Below are positions 35,032 through 44,153 of a stretch of 64,000 bases of DNA, piece by piece. Location of the stretch: contig CAAFGG010000052.1 in the NCBI GenBank assembly GCA_900762325.1, forward strand, positions 310,001-374,000, in the 5' to 3' direction. Source of the stretch: an uncultured Collinsella sp. Its GTDB lineage: Bacteria; Actinomycetota; Coriobacteriia; Coriobacteriales; Coriobacteriaceae. Each line of letters starts with the position of its first letter. The first letter of the stretch is position 1. Under the pieces are notes generated by a model that saw only the letters and a list, made by a program, of their open reading frames with translations, did not search any database and was not told where the DNA came from. A program made the translations under genes and the position numbers.

Positions 35032-36369
35032 ATGGACGAGATGTTTGCCATTAAATGCCAAAACTGCGGCGGCCCTATGTACTCACACCAGGCTAAACGC
35101 AGCTTTGAGTGCGCCTATTGCGGCACGGTCGTTCCGTGGCAGGCCGATGCGGGGGAGCCCAAGAGCGCTTTGGGCATTCGCCATGCGCCGCTGACGGTTG
35201 TCGATGGGCTACTTAAGCTCACCCATGTGTCGCAGCTCGAGCGCCCGGAGGACCCGGACTGGTATTTCTTTAATTCGCACTGGCGCAATCAGTCGGTTCT
35301 GGAGCATCTGCTATGGGAGGACCGCGGCACGGCGCAGGAGTTCCAAGAAGCCACGCACGTGAGCATTCCCTGCCCCTTCTGCGGCGCGTCCTTTGAGGGC
35401 GAGTCAACGTAGCGTGTGTTTGAGTGCCCGTCCTGCGGCAACAAGATCGGCATTGCCGACCTGCTCAAGCCCGGTACGTTTAGCAAACGTCTGACCATGG
35501 GCGTGGGTGCGGAGTATGTGCCGGAGCAGGGTATTCCCTGCGAAATCTCACCGCAGCAGGCACGTGCCAACGCGCTGCAGCTGGTGCGCCAGTACCCGGA
35601 TGCCTTTGCCGGGCACGACGTGGAAGACGCGATCCAAAACGACATGATGCTCTTCTATTTCCCCATGGCGCTGGCGGACCTGCGTATGATGGCGAGCTTC
35701 CCGGGCAAGGGCCTGAGCAAGGAGACCTTGGTGTACTACGAGGTACTCGATTGGGCGTATCCGCGGGCAAACTACCTGGACGTTCGTCTTATGGGCATTT
35801 TGGAGCCGTGGGACTTTGGCAAGGTGGGGCCGTTCGATCCTGCCATGCAGGAGGGCGACTTTCGCGTTGTCTCCGTCGATGCATCTACCAAGGACCAGGT
35901 GGTCATTGATAAGCTGGCGCTCGACGTTGCTGGCAACGATGCCGAGACGGTACTGGGACTCAATAAAAAGAGTATCCGCACTTGGGCGCGCAAGGCTCGC
36001 AAACACAAGGACGGTCTGGTGATGGTGCCGGTGTACTTTGTCGACCGTCCGGCAACGGACAGCCGCGACGGCGAGCAGGTGCGCATCGCCGTGAACGGCC
36101 AGACGGGCCGCGCGGCTGCGGTGGTGTTTAGCGACAAGCGCGAAACGCACATTGTCGCACCGCTCAACCCGAGCCTGCATCTGTCCGGCGAAAGTACCGT
36201 GCATGCCACGCCCATCGAGGTCAAATACGTTAAATCGCCGTTTCTGTACCAGATCGTGCGCCGTGGAGGCGGCGAGCAGCAGCATCAGGTTGCAGCGGTC
36301 GCCGAGGGTTCTTACCGAGAGGAGAAGCCCAAACGCAAGGGCTTGCTCGCTGCGATCTTTGGGAAGTAG
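35032..36369 (+). pseudogene. Zinc-ribbon protein gene interrupted by an in-frame TAG
   Basis: Two open frames in the same reading frame are separated only by TAG at 35410-35412. The first part (126 residues) starts MDEMFAIKCQNCGGPMYS with a zinc ribbon (CQNCG...CAYCG) and ends IPCPFCGASFEGEST. The second continues at once with RVFECPSCGNKIG. The stop therefore splits one CPFCG...CPSCG zinc ribbon, so this is a single ancestral gene of about 445 codons. The downstream part holds a helical middle, a beta-rich domain (about 36000-36250) and a basic C-terminus. ATG 35032 has aaggagg upstream. It could be a true nonsense mutation, a sequencing error, or read-through; a restart at GTG 35416 would lack half the zinc site. 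I do not recognise the overall family. Confidence 0.75.
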
Positions 36370-36426
36370 GGAAGCGCAGCGCGGGACGGCTCACAGGCGT
36401 GCGGGCGTTTCGGTCGCAACGTGCTG

Positions 36427-37476
36427 CTACCCTTGCGTTTCGCCATTGGTCGCTTCGTTGATGGCGCGGTACTCGGCACTCAGCTCGCGCGCCAGCTCTT
36501 CCTTGCTTGGAAGATATGACAGGTATTTGGCGGCAAACACTTGGTCGTTGTCTTCGGGCAGCGTGTACTCGACGATCGAATCGCTTTTGTCCGCGCAGAG
36601 CACGATGCCTATGGGCGGATTGTCGCCTTCGTTCATGAGTTCGCGCGTGTAGTAGTTCACATACATTTGCATCTGGCCCAGGTCCTGATGCGTAAGGTCA
36701 TCGGTCTTAAGGTCGATGAGCACGAAGCAGCGCATCAGATAGTTGTAAAAAACAAGGTCAATATAGAAATGGCGCCCATCAAAGGTGATGCGCTTTTGGC
36801 GCGCCTCGAAAGCGAAGCCACGGCCAAGCTCCAGCAGGAACTTCTGAAGATGCGTGATGAGCGCCTGCTCTAGATCGCTCTCACGAAACGTAGCATCGTC
36901 CGAGAAACCTAAAAACTCCAGTACATATGGGTCGCGGATGATATCCTCGGGGCGACGAGCCGGGGCGCTCTTTTGGATTTCCTGGGTGACGGCCTCTTTG
37001 TCCTTGCTGGCAAGTAGGCGCTCGCGGAACATGGTGTTGATCTGGCACTCGAGCTGACGCGTGCTCCAACGAGAATCGGCGCATTCGTTCATGTACCAGG
37101 CGCGAGCATCAGGGTCGGGAATGCGCATCAACCTGCGGTAATGAGTCCAGCTCAATTCGCTACGCAGTGCGTCGCGAATTGGAAACGCAAGAAAGAACTG
37201 ACGCATATTGCGAAGGTTTGCGATGCCAAAGCCTCTTCCGAAATCCGCGGTAAGCCTTCTGGAGAGGCCTGCAATCAATGCCTCCCCATATGCTGCGCGC
37301 TCCTCTCCGCCCTGCTCGTCAACAATGCTCTTGCCGATCTCCCAATACGCCTCAACCATCGCAAAGTTAACGGCGGTATAGGCCTTGTCGCGAGCGGCGT
37401 TGAGAATTGAGGAGACCTGCTTGTAAAAACCTTCGGGCACGATTGCCGATTCTCCACGGTTTACCAGTTCGCCCAT
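36427..37476 (-). CDS. YhcG-family PD-(D/E)XK nuclease (DUF1016)
   Basis: The 349-residue protein has a DUF1016 N-terminal domain (YWEIGKSIVDEQGGEERAAYG, then FGIANLRNMRQFFLAFP) and a C-terminal nuclease-like domain. The latter reads FYIDLVFYNYLMRCFVLIDLK (Asp and D-L-K) and then HQDLGQMQMYVNYY. The family is common next to restriction-modification and other defence loci, but no such genes are adjacent here. The start is set at ATG 37476 (minus), which gives the usual short N-terminus; a start at 37521 would add 15 residues. The ribosome site is weak for both. Enzymatic activity of the family is largely inferred from the fold. Confidence 0.85.
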   Translation of the reverse strand: MGELVNRGESAIVPEGFYKQVSSILNAARDKAYTAVNFAMVEAYWEIGKSIVDEQGGEERAAYGEALIAGLSRRLTADFGRGFGIANLRNMRQFFLAFPIRDALRSELSWTHYRRLMRIPDPDARAWYMNECADSRWSTRQLECQINTMFRERLLASKDKEAVTQEIQKSAPARRPEDIIRDPYVLEFLGFSDDATFRESDLEQALITHLQKFLLELGRGFAFEARQKRITFDGRHFYIDLVFYNYLMRCFVLIDLKTDDLTHQDLGQMQMYVNYYTRELMNEGDNPPIGIVLCADKSDSIVEYTLPEDNDQVFAAKYLSYLPSKEELARELSAEYRAINEATNGETQG

Positions 37477-37644
37477 CACTGTCGCCCCACTTTCCTCTTG
37501 TGGAATGCATCTTGATTGCATTTAGTTTAAAGCCTCGCGCGGACACGAATTGCTTTGCTGTCTGGCACCTTCGCATGGGAGCCTTGCGGTGACTAAAATG
37601 TGGCAATAGAGACAGTTTTAGCGAACCCCACGGGAGTGACGCGT

Positions 37645-37914
37645 ATGGACAACAACACGCTGCTATTCCAGGACAAAGGTTCGGGTAGGTTTAAAGACGT
37701 CAAGATCTACCCCAATCGTATCGAGGTGCTCAGGAAGGGTACTTTCGGCGGCAAGCACACCGAGATTGTCTATCTTAAGGACATCACGGGGGTCAACAGG
37801 ATCAAGGGCCGCGACGTTTTCCTACGTAACAGGCTGTTGACTGCTTGTGTCTTTAGCCTGAGCAGCCGCTCCCAAGCTCAGGAGTTCGTGAATGCGCTGA
37901 ACATGGTGATGTAG
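37645..37914 (+). CDS. Small PH-like domain protein
   Basis: The 89-residue product runs FKDVKIYPNRIEVLRKGTFG, then IVYLKDITGVNRI, and ends in a helix, SQAQEFVNALNMVM. This strand-then-helix layout is that of a bacterial pleckstrin-homology (bPH/GRAM-like) domain. There is no signal or membrane segment. ATG 37645 has cgggag seven bases upstream and is preferred to the upstream frame opening at 37600. Function is unknown. The 123 bases upstream, shared with the divergent YhcG gene, hold nothing else I can support. Confidence 0.6.
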   Translation: MDNNTLLFQDKGSGRFKDVKIYPNRIEVLRKGTFGGKHTEIVYLKDITGVNRIKGRDVFLRNRLLTACVFSLSSRSQAQEFVNALNMVM

Positions 37915-37937
37915 CCGATAACGGCGTTCGGTCCAAG

Positions 37938-37977
37938 GTAAAAATCGGGGCGCAGAACGGTATTCTGCGCCCCGATT
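37938..37977 (-). terminator. Terminator of the PI-PLC-like gene
   Basis: A perfect 15-bp stem (37943-37957 with 37963-37977, 5-nt loop) is followed on the minus strand by a ttttt tract. Confidence 0.9.
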
Positions 37978-38006
37978 GAGTTGATGCGCCCAAAAAACTG
38001 GCTTGC

Positions 38007-40507
38007 CTATTCGTTAACGTCCTCGGTATTGTCGCGGTCACTGGCAAGCATTGCTGCGCCGGCGACTGTCGTCGCCATGGCGGCAGCGGCGAGCCCGGCG
38101 GCAATGCCGGAACCGTCGCCCGTGTTGGCGAGCTTTCCGCCCGAGCCCTTGCCCTTGTTGCCCTTACCATTCTTATCAGCGCTGTCTGCGTTGGAACCCG
38201 TGCCGCCGCCGGTACCGTTGCCGGTGCCGCCCGCACTGCCCGAGGCCGCTACGGTAAAGCTTGCGGATCCGTCGCTGGCGAGCGTGTAGTTCTGCGCCGC
38301 GTCGCCCAAGAGACCGTTCACGCGCACCCAGTACGTTCCTGCGGCAAATGTTTCGCCCTCGGCCATTGCCGTGCCCGGAGCGCCGTCCGCATCGTGCACA
38401 AACTCGAGCTGGGCCGTGCAGGCATCGGTTTCGAGCTTGCCTCGAGTGATGCCGCAATCTTGGCGCGCACGTCTTCGCCGGCCTTAAGGCCTTCGAGTCC
38501 CTCAAAATGGGGCGTCAGCGCGCGTGGATCGATATCGATGGGCACGGAGCCCCGCAGCTCCGTAACGGTCTCGTTGCCCAAGGCGTCGACATCCACATAT
38601 TCGATGGCAAACGCATGGCCCGAAGCCGCCACGTTGAGTACATTGCTGCTGTCGACGAGGCGGAAATGACCCTCGCCAACGGTCTTGCCATCCTGGAATG
38701 AGACATCGCTCAGCGAGTCGCCGTACGTCATGCGCATGCGGGTCGGGAGATAGTACGGGTGATAGTACGAAGCCGTCTGCTTGTGCTCCGTATCGTAATT
38801 GCGCTGGTAAATACTCCGGGCCAGCGCCGCATCAACAAAGTCGGATGCGATGATGCCAATGTGCTTGAGGTAATCTGACTTTGTATCGTCGATGCCGCTG
38901 GGATTGATGTACGGGCTCTTATACAGATGCTCGTTGACTACTCGTGCCGAGGTAAAAGGATTGCCTCCGTGCGACAAGCCCGTGCAGCTGGTGTAGTTGA
39001 TAGACCAGCAACGCTCCAGGACTTTCTCCTTGGCCCCGTTATCGTCCTCGACATCTACCTCGTTGCGCGTGCGCCCGGTCGTTTCCTTCAGCGCATTATC
39101 GACCCGGCTGAGCTTGTCGGTTCCCGTGAGTTTGTACTTGTCCTGGGCGTATACCTTGGTGCAATAGGGCTCTTTGTCGCCTGTTTCCCCCGCGGCTTCA
39201 AAGCCCCGCGCGTCTTGGACGAGACACATAGTGGCGCTGTCGGAGTGAGCCTTGATCTTGTCATCCCATTCGGTAAGGTCGAGGCCCCACGTGTGGCCGC
39301 TTACGCTGTCGCCGGCGAGCCTAAATCGACGTAGCAGGACGATTTTTCCGCGCACCTCGCCCAGTGTGGGAACGCGGCTCGACGTATAGAACAGTTTGGG
39401 GTTGTCGTCCAAAACCTTGGCGAAAGCCGTCGTAACACTGTCGTCGGTGGCTTCGTCGTTGCCTCGTGATACAAGCATGATGAGCGCTTCTGTCGGGTTT
39501 TCGTTCAAAAACGTTTTGAAGTAGCCTATGACATCGGAAAGATGCAAAAAGTACGCGTCTTTTTTGAGCAGGTAGTACATCCCATGGTCGATGCCAGGGT
39601 TGTCGCCCTTTCCGAGACGGATATCAAAATAGCGAATGCCTTCGAGCAGCTGCGTGGGAATGTAATCCTGCTGGCATTTTACTTGCGAGGATTGGGGCTC
39701 AGTGTCGTTGTCCACGCTGCAGGTGCCCGAATCGTGCGTACCCGGGATGCTCAGCTCGTCGAGGAACTTGTTGTCGTCGACGTATTTCATCCAACATGGT
39801 CCGTCGACGTAGCTGCTATACGTGATCCAGTCGAGGCTGCTAACCGTGGCATCGTTCTTTTTCATGTCGTAACCGATAAGTTCGAGCTCCCACGGAATGC
39901 TCTTACTCTTATGGCAGATCTTATTGTTGTCCTGGTCTTCGCCGTTCGATTCTATTGCCAGGTACTTAATGTCTTTTTTCTCGGTTTCTTTCTCGACCGT
40001 GCGGTCTCGGATGATATAGGTTCCGTTTGATTGCCGCTCGAACGCAAAAGCGCGGCTGGGCTTGTTGTCATACTCGCCGCTCCATACGTGGATAACCTTT
40101 CCGTCTTTGTCCGAGTCGCCATCGACCGACCAAATGCTGTAGCCCGTCTTTTTATGCTCTTCGAAATTGAGCAAGGTACGGATAGCATACCAGTTTGTAT
40201 CGTCATTCTTGGTCGTTACGTTCTCAAGGATGAGCTTGCTGGACGTGCCGTCATTAAACAGATGGCAGACGTTGCCGATGACGTTGCCGTCTTCGTTGAC
40301 GCTCGCGGTGCGAAAATAGCCCGCGGGGCGAAGGCGAATGACGAAATTGTTGAGGTTGGCCGACGCTGTGGTGGCGTCGTCTGCAAATGCCGCGCGCACG
40401 GGAAGGCCCAATCCCGCGGTTTCGGGCAGGCTTACAAATGGCGACAATGCTGCGAGTCCTAGGCCCAACGTGAATGCTCGACGGCTGATGGCGTGGTGTT
40501 CGGTCAT
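38007..40507 (-). pseudogene. Tat-exported PI-PLC-X-domain cell-wall protein, frameshifted near its C-terminus
   Basis: The first frame (38318-40507) encodes a twin-arginine signal (ISRRAFTLGLGLAALS), a beta-rich domain, then a phosphatidylinositol-phospholipase-C-like X domain. Both general-acid/base histidines are visible: SIPGTHDSGT and GIDHGMYYL. The frame then runs off into an unrelated tail. Around 38410-38460 the true continuation (KLETDACTAQLEFVHDADGA) lies in the -1 frame and goes on to 38007. It ends with a Gly-rich linker, the sortase-like motif LANTGDG and a membrane segment. A one-base loss is the simplest explanation; no classic slippery site was found. Without the shift the protein loses its wall anchor but keeps the catalytic domain, so secreted activity may remain. 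Confidence 0.8.
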
Positions 40508-40710
40508 AACTCCTCCATTCGCAGAGTGCGGTTATGCGATAGTTTTGGTCACTATACTGCTCAGATGTTTAAAGATGCTGGTTTAATTGCCTGCGCGGCA
40601 CAATAAATCGGCGGGCGGACGTGTTGGGGCGTTTGTCGTTTTCGTACTGTTGCTACATTTGGAGCGGTTCCGGCGTCCGGCATCCTCGCGTTCGTTGGCT
40701 ACCGGCATAA

Positions 40711-40740
40711 GAAAGGGAGGGTCGGTTTACCGGCCCTCCC
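40711..40740 (-). terminator. Terminator of the first lipoprotein gene
   Basis: An 11-bp stem (40715-40725 with 40730-40740, one T-G pair) has tttc after it on the minus strand. The rest of the 40508-40812 gap holds the upstream region of the PI-PLC gene, with a good ggaggag ribosome site before 40507 and a possible -10, tatagt, on the minus strand near 40550-40555. Confidence 0.8.
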
Positions 40741-40812
40741 TGGGTACGAAGCGCTGGGGTACCGTCGCTTGTTTGCACTGCGCCCGTGTTTCCCGCTGCG
40801 CTCGCCAGTCGC

Positions 40813-41412
40813 TTAACGCTTGATCTCGATATCGTCGAGCTTGACGTCCATGGCCTCGGTCTTGGCCTCGGCGATGTCATCGGCAAATTCCAGGGACTTC
40901 ATCATGGTCTCGACGGCGTCCTTGTGCTCCTCGACGTTGTCGATGCGCACATACACGCTGCCACCGTCAACGTCGGTGAAGTACTCGGTCGTCACGCCGC
41001 CCGAGTGCGTAAAGTAGGCGCTGCGCCAGGTCTTGCCGTTGTACTTAACGGCATCGCTCTCGGTCCATCCAGAGTTGGCCTTCCATTTGGCCTCGTAGTC
41101 GAACAGCTCGTCGGCGTTCTTGTCAGAGTCGAAGACAGGGATGAAGCGATCGCTGGCGTGCTCGCTCTCGGTGAACTTAAACTGGGCCCTGTCGGCCGTA
41201 TCGCCTGCAACGTCCGTGATTTCGACGCCCTCGGGCACCTCGACTTTAAACCAAATGAAGTCAGTCCTCATATCCACGGCTGGCTTTTCCGCTCCACCGC
41301 CACCGTCACCGCCGCTGCCGGTAGCGCCGCCGCTGCCACCGCAACCCACCAAGGCAACCGCGGCAAAGAGACTGATGCAGAGGGTGAGAATCGCAAAGGC
41401 CTTCTTTTTCAT
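40813..41412 (-). CDS. Lipoprotein, paralogue A of a pair
   Basis: The 199-residue product has a lipoprotein signal (KKKAFAILTLCISLFAAVALVGCGG) with the lipobox cysteine at residue 24; only the motif LVGC should be used for matching. A Gly/Ser linker follows, then one globular domain. Shared with paralogue B (41654-42250) are TDFIWFKVE.PE, RFIPV, YNG.TW and a DVxxGSVxVxI strand near the end. It is surface-anchored. The minus-strand start has gaggagg seven bases upstream. The pair is tandem, each with its own terminator and a shared dyad upstream, pointing to duplication with the control region. Function is unknown. Confidence 0.85.
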   Translation of the reverse strand: MKKKAFAILTLCISLFAAVALVGCGGSGGATGSGGDGGGGAEKPAVDMRTDFIWFKVEVPEGVEITDVAGDTADRAQFKFTESEHASDRFIPVFDSDKNADELFDYEAKWKANSGWTESDAVKYNGKTWRSAYFTHSGGVTTEYFTDVDGGSVYVRIDNVEEHKDAVETMMKSLEFADDIAEAKTEAMDVKLDDIEIKR

Positions 41413-41484
41413 GGTCGTGTCCTCCTCGATCTGTAACCGCCCATGGATTACCTGCCTTTACTGTACGCGTGGACGGCTCGCTCG

Positions 41485-41503
41485 GGTGGGCCATGTGTCC
41501 CAT
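41485..41503. promoter_or_regulatory. Dyad tgggccatgtgtccca upstream of lipoprotein A
   Basis: The 16-bp near-palindrome (41487-41502) lies about 75 bases upstream of the start at 41412. An identical 19-base copy lies before the paralogue at 42447-42465. Confidence 0.55.
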
Positions 41504-41547
41504 TCTGAGGGCCGGATTTGCGCCGTTAAGTGGCAATATGCGCGGGT

Positions 41548-41584
41548 CCAAAAGAGGGGAGGGCCGGTGCTGCCGGCCCTCCCC
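41548..41584 (-). terminator. Terminator of the second lipoprotein gene
   Basis: A perfect 12-bp stem (41556-41567 with 41573-41584) is followed on the minus strand by tcttttg. Its arms are nearly the same as those of the paralogue's terminator at 40715-40740. Confidence 0.85.
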
Positions 41585-41612
41585 GGGTTGGGCGCCCGTT
41601 GTTTTAATGGGG

Positions 41613-41640
41613 CGCGCCTACGCGGGTTCGCGTAGGCGCG
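41613..41640 (-). repeat. Extra hairpin just after the stop of the second lipoprotein gene
   Basis: A perfect 12-bp stem, 41613-41624 with 41629-41640 (loop ggtt), lies 14 bases past the stop. It may stabilise the mRNA end or form a tandem terminator with 41548-41584. Confidence 0.75.
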
Positions 41641-41653
41641 TACGGGTGCCCCG

Positions 41654-42250
41654 TTACTTGATCTCGATGCTCGAAATCTCGACTTCACGTGCCTCGTCAA
41701 CTGCTTTCTTCATGTCGTCGGGGAACTCGATGGAGTTGAGAAGCGCCTCGGCTTCTTTCTTGTGCAGGTCGAAGTTCGCGATGAGAACGCAGACGCTTCC
41801 CGGCTCAACGTCGGTAAAGAGATAGGTATGGGTGCCGCGGTTGTCCTTGCACGTTCCGGTGAGCCATGTCCTGCCGTTGTACTCGACGGGGTCGCCAACT
41901 TCCCACTGGAACATGCTGCTCTTTCGACCTTCATCGGCAAGAGCCTCTTCTGCCGTCATCTTCTCTTCCCAAACAGGTATGAAGCGGTCAACCGTGGTGT
42001 TCTCGTTCTCGGGGAAGGTGAGCTGGACCCTGTCGGCGTTCTTGCCGGCGGAGTCGCTCACGCCAACGCTCTCGGGCATCTCGACCTTAAACCAGATAAA
42101 GTCGGTCTTCTTGGCGACGGGGACCTTTTCCTTGCTCTCGCTCTTGGGGGCGCTGCCGCCGCCCGATGCGCTCCCGCCGCAGCCGACAAGGGCAAGCGCG
42201 GCAAAGAGGGCGATGCAAAGGGAAAGGATCGATAGGGTCTTTTTCTTCAT
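41654..42250 (-). CDS. Lipoprotein, paralogue B of a pair
   Basis: The 198-residue product starts MKKKTLSILSLCIALFAALA with lipobox LVGC, then a Ser/Gly/Lys linker. The globular domain matches paralogue A in KTDFIWFKVEMPESV, DRFIPVW, EYNGRTW, FTDVEPGSV and the C-terminal EVEISSIEIK. Start 42250 (minus) is chosen because ggagga lies seven bases upstream and the signal then begins at once. A longer frame from 42322 adds residues with no ribosome site. It is probably attached to the outer face of the membrane. Role unknown. Confidence 0.85.
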   Translation of the reverse strand: MKKKTLSILSLCIALFAALALVGCGGSASGGGSAPKSESKEKVPVAKKTDFIWFKVEMPESVGVSDSAGKNADRVQLTFPENENTTVDRFIPVWEEKMTAEEALADEGRKSSMFQWEVGDPVEYNGRTWLTGTCKDNRGTHTYLFTDVEPGSVCVLIANFDLHKKEAEALLNSIEFPDDMKKAVDEAREVEISSIEIK

Positions 42251-42446
42251 GGTGGCGTCCTCCTTGTCTGCCAGGGACATCGTGTGCCGCGGATCGCTGG
42301 GGCGGCGGTTACGCATGCGCATGATGTCTTTGTTTACTGTGCGGTTATTCTTCCATTCGTCGTCCGGTGCCGTGATGAGCTTGCCCCAACATAGGGCTCC
42401 TTACCTATATGTATGCCCCAGTTGCCGCTGCCCGGAAGTCTCGAAA

Positions 42447-42465
42447 GGTGGGCCATGTGTCCCAT
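42447..42465. promoter_or_regulatory. Dyad tgggccatgtgtccca upstream of lipoprotein B
   Basis: The same 19 bases as at 41485-41503, here about 200 bases before the start at 42250. The remainder of the 42251-42626 gap holds no gene. Confidence 0.55.
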
Positions 42466-42520
42466 GTTTGCGGTGCCGACGCCTATCGTTCGTCATAGAA
42501 ATCCGCGATGGCCAGGTGCG

Positions 42521-42549
42521 CTGACGCTTATGTACTTATGGGCTAGACT
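42521..42549 (+). promoter_or_regulatory. Possible promoter of fchA-folD
   Basis: ctgacg (42521-42526), a 17-base spacer and tagact (42544-42549) lie 78 bases before the fchA start. Confidence 0.35.
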
Positions 42550-42626
42550 TAGCACCATTATGTGATCGATGCGGTCGGTCGGCGGTTTCCACCCGACCGA
42601 TGTATATGACTTGAAGGTGCATGTGT

Positions 42627-43259
42627 ATGAGCCAAGAGATGATGGACAAGACCTGCCGCGGGTTTGCCGAGGCGCTGGCCGCGCGCGAGCCGGTTCCCGG
42701 CGGTGGCAGCGCGAGCGCCTTTGTGGGCGCGCTGGGCGCCTCGCTGTGCGGAATGGTTGCCCGCTACGGTGCGACCAATCCCGCGCTTGCTGATCGTGCG
42801 GATGACCTGACGCGTGCGTTTGCCCAGGCTGATGAGCTGGCCCAGGAGCTTGTCGAGTTGGTTGCCGAGGACGTTCGTGCCTATGGGCAGGTGTCCGCGG
42901 CGTACGGTATTCCGCGCGACGATCCGGCTCGAGCGACCGCGATTCAGGATGCGCTGCATGTGGCGGCCATGCCACCGTATCGGATCATGGATGCCTGCGG
43001 CCGCGCGCTGGCGCTGCTCGAGGACATGGCCGATAAGGGCTCGCGCCAGCTGTTGTCCGACGTGGCCTGCGGCGCCGTGTTCTGCCGCGCTGCCATGCAG
43101 GGTGCGAGCCTGACGCTCTTTGCCAACACCACATCTATGAAAGACCGGGCGCGCGCCGAGGAACTCGAGGCGGCGTGCGATGAGCTGCTGGATACGTGGC
43201 TGCCGCGCGCCGATGCGCTGGCGCGCCGCGCCGCCGACGCCGCAAGGAAGAGGGGATAG
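42627..43259 (+). CDS. fchA: Cyclodeaminase/cyclohydrolase family protein (methenyl-THF cyclohydrolase)
   Basis: The product is 210 residues, all-helical, of the FTCD_C type. Motifs are REPVPGGGSASAFVGALGAS (folate/phosphate loop), a middle helix with VAEDVRAYGQVSAAYGIP and VACGAVFCRAAMQGA. FchA-type enzymes convert 5,10-methenyl-THF to 10-formyl-THF in clostridia and acetogens. It is two bases upstream of folD, whose product seems to lack the cyclohydrolase lysine, which supports the cyclohydrolase reading over formimino-THF cyclodeaminase. No histidine-degradation genes are near. ATG 42627 has gaaggtg seven bases upstream; ATG 42621 is an alternative. Confidence 0.88.
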   Translation: MSQEMMDKTCRGFAEALAAREPVPGGGSASAFVGALGASLCGMVARYGATNPALADRADDLTRAFAQADELAQELVELVAEDVRAYGQVSAAYGIPRDDPARATAIQDALHVAAMPPYRIMDACGRALALLEDMADKGSRQLLSDVACGAVFCRAAMQGASLTLFANTTSMKDRARAEELEAACDELLDTWLPRADALARRAADAARKRG

Positions 43260-43261
43260 CC

Positions 43262-44116
43262 ATGGCCGAGCTATTGAAGGGTGCTCCCGTTGCTCGCGCT
43301 TTGACTGAGGAACTTGCTGCTCGCTGCGCAGTCCTGCGCGAGTGGGGCGTTGTTCCGACGTTGGCTATCGTGCGTGTGGGTGAACGCGAGGACGACCTGT
43401 CCTACGAGCGCGGTGCGCTCAAGCGCTGCGAAAAAGTGGGGATTGAGGCTCGTCGCGTTTTGCTTTCTGCCGATGTTTCGCAGGACGAGCTGTTGGCGGC
43501 CATCGAGGACATCAACACCGATTCGTCTGTTCATGGCTGCCTGATGTTCCGCCCGCTGCCCGCCGGCCTTGACGAGGACGCGGTTGCCGCGGCACTCGAT
43601 CCTGCCAAGGACGTTGACTCCATGACGCCGGCTTCGCTGCTCACCACGCTTTCGGGGCGCGGCGAGGGTTTTGCCCCCTGCACAGCCGAAGCCGTGCTTG
43701 CTCTGCTGGATCATTACGGCGTTGAGCTGGATGGGGCCAAGGTCGCGGTTGTCGGTCGGTCGCTGGTTATCGGGCGTCCTGTTGCCGCCATGCTTACGGC
43801 TCGCAATGCCACGGTGACGACGTGCCATACGCATACGCGCGACTTGGCTGCCGAGTGTCGTGCGGCTGATATTGTGGTCGCAGCCGTTGGACGCGCGCGC
43901 ACGATTGGCGCGGATGCGGTTCGCGAGGGCCAGACGATCATCGATGTGGGCATTAACTGGGACGAGACCGCTGGCAAGCTGGTCGGCGACGTCGATTTTG
44001 ATGCTGCGGAGCCGGTCGTTAACGCCATCACGCCCGTGCCGGGCGGCGTGGGCGCTGTAACGACGGCGATTCTCGCCAAACACGTGATCGAGGCGGCGGA
44101 GCGTGCATCGAAATAG
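43262..44116 (+). CDS. folD: Methylene-THF dehydrogenase FolD with altered cyclohydrolase site
   Basis: The 284-residue protein has the FolD fold: an N-terminal folate domain, then the Rossmann loop VVGRSLVIGRPVAAML, DVGINWDE and the signature ITPVPGGVGAVTTAIL. Aligned without gaps to E. coli FolD over VGEREDDLSYERGALKR, the general-base lysine (Tyr+4) is Ala52. The conserved glutamine of VQLPLP is Phe97 (MFRPLP). The folate-binding aspartate (DVDS) is kept. In the human enzyme, changing this lysine removes cyclohydrolase activity while dehydrogenase activity can remain. The neighbouring fchA, two bases upstream, probably supplies the missing step. It likely uses NADP, judging by the arginine after the Rossmann glycine. 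Start ATG 43262 follows gagggg. Confidence 0.93.
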   Translation: MAELLKGAPVARALTEELAARCAVLREWGVVPTLAIVRVGEREDDLSYERGALKRCEKVGIEARRVLLSADVSQDELLAAIEDINTDSSVHGCLMFRPLPAGLDEDAVAAALDPAKDVDSMTPASLLTTLSGRGEGFAPCTAEAVLALLDHYGVELDGAKVAVVGRSLVIGRPVAAMLTARNATVTTCHTHTRDLAAECRAADIVVAAVGRARTIGADAVREGQTIIDVGINWDETAGKLVGDVDFDAAEPVVNAITPVPGGVGAVTTAILAKHVIEAAERASK

Positions 44117-44153
44117 GCGTTTTGGGCTGTTTGAGGGGTTAGCCATATACCAC

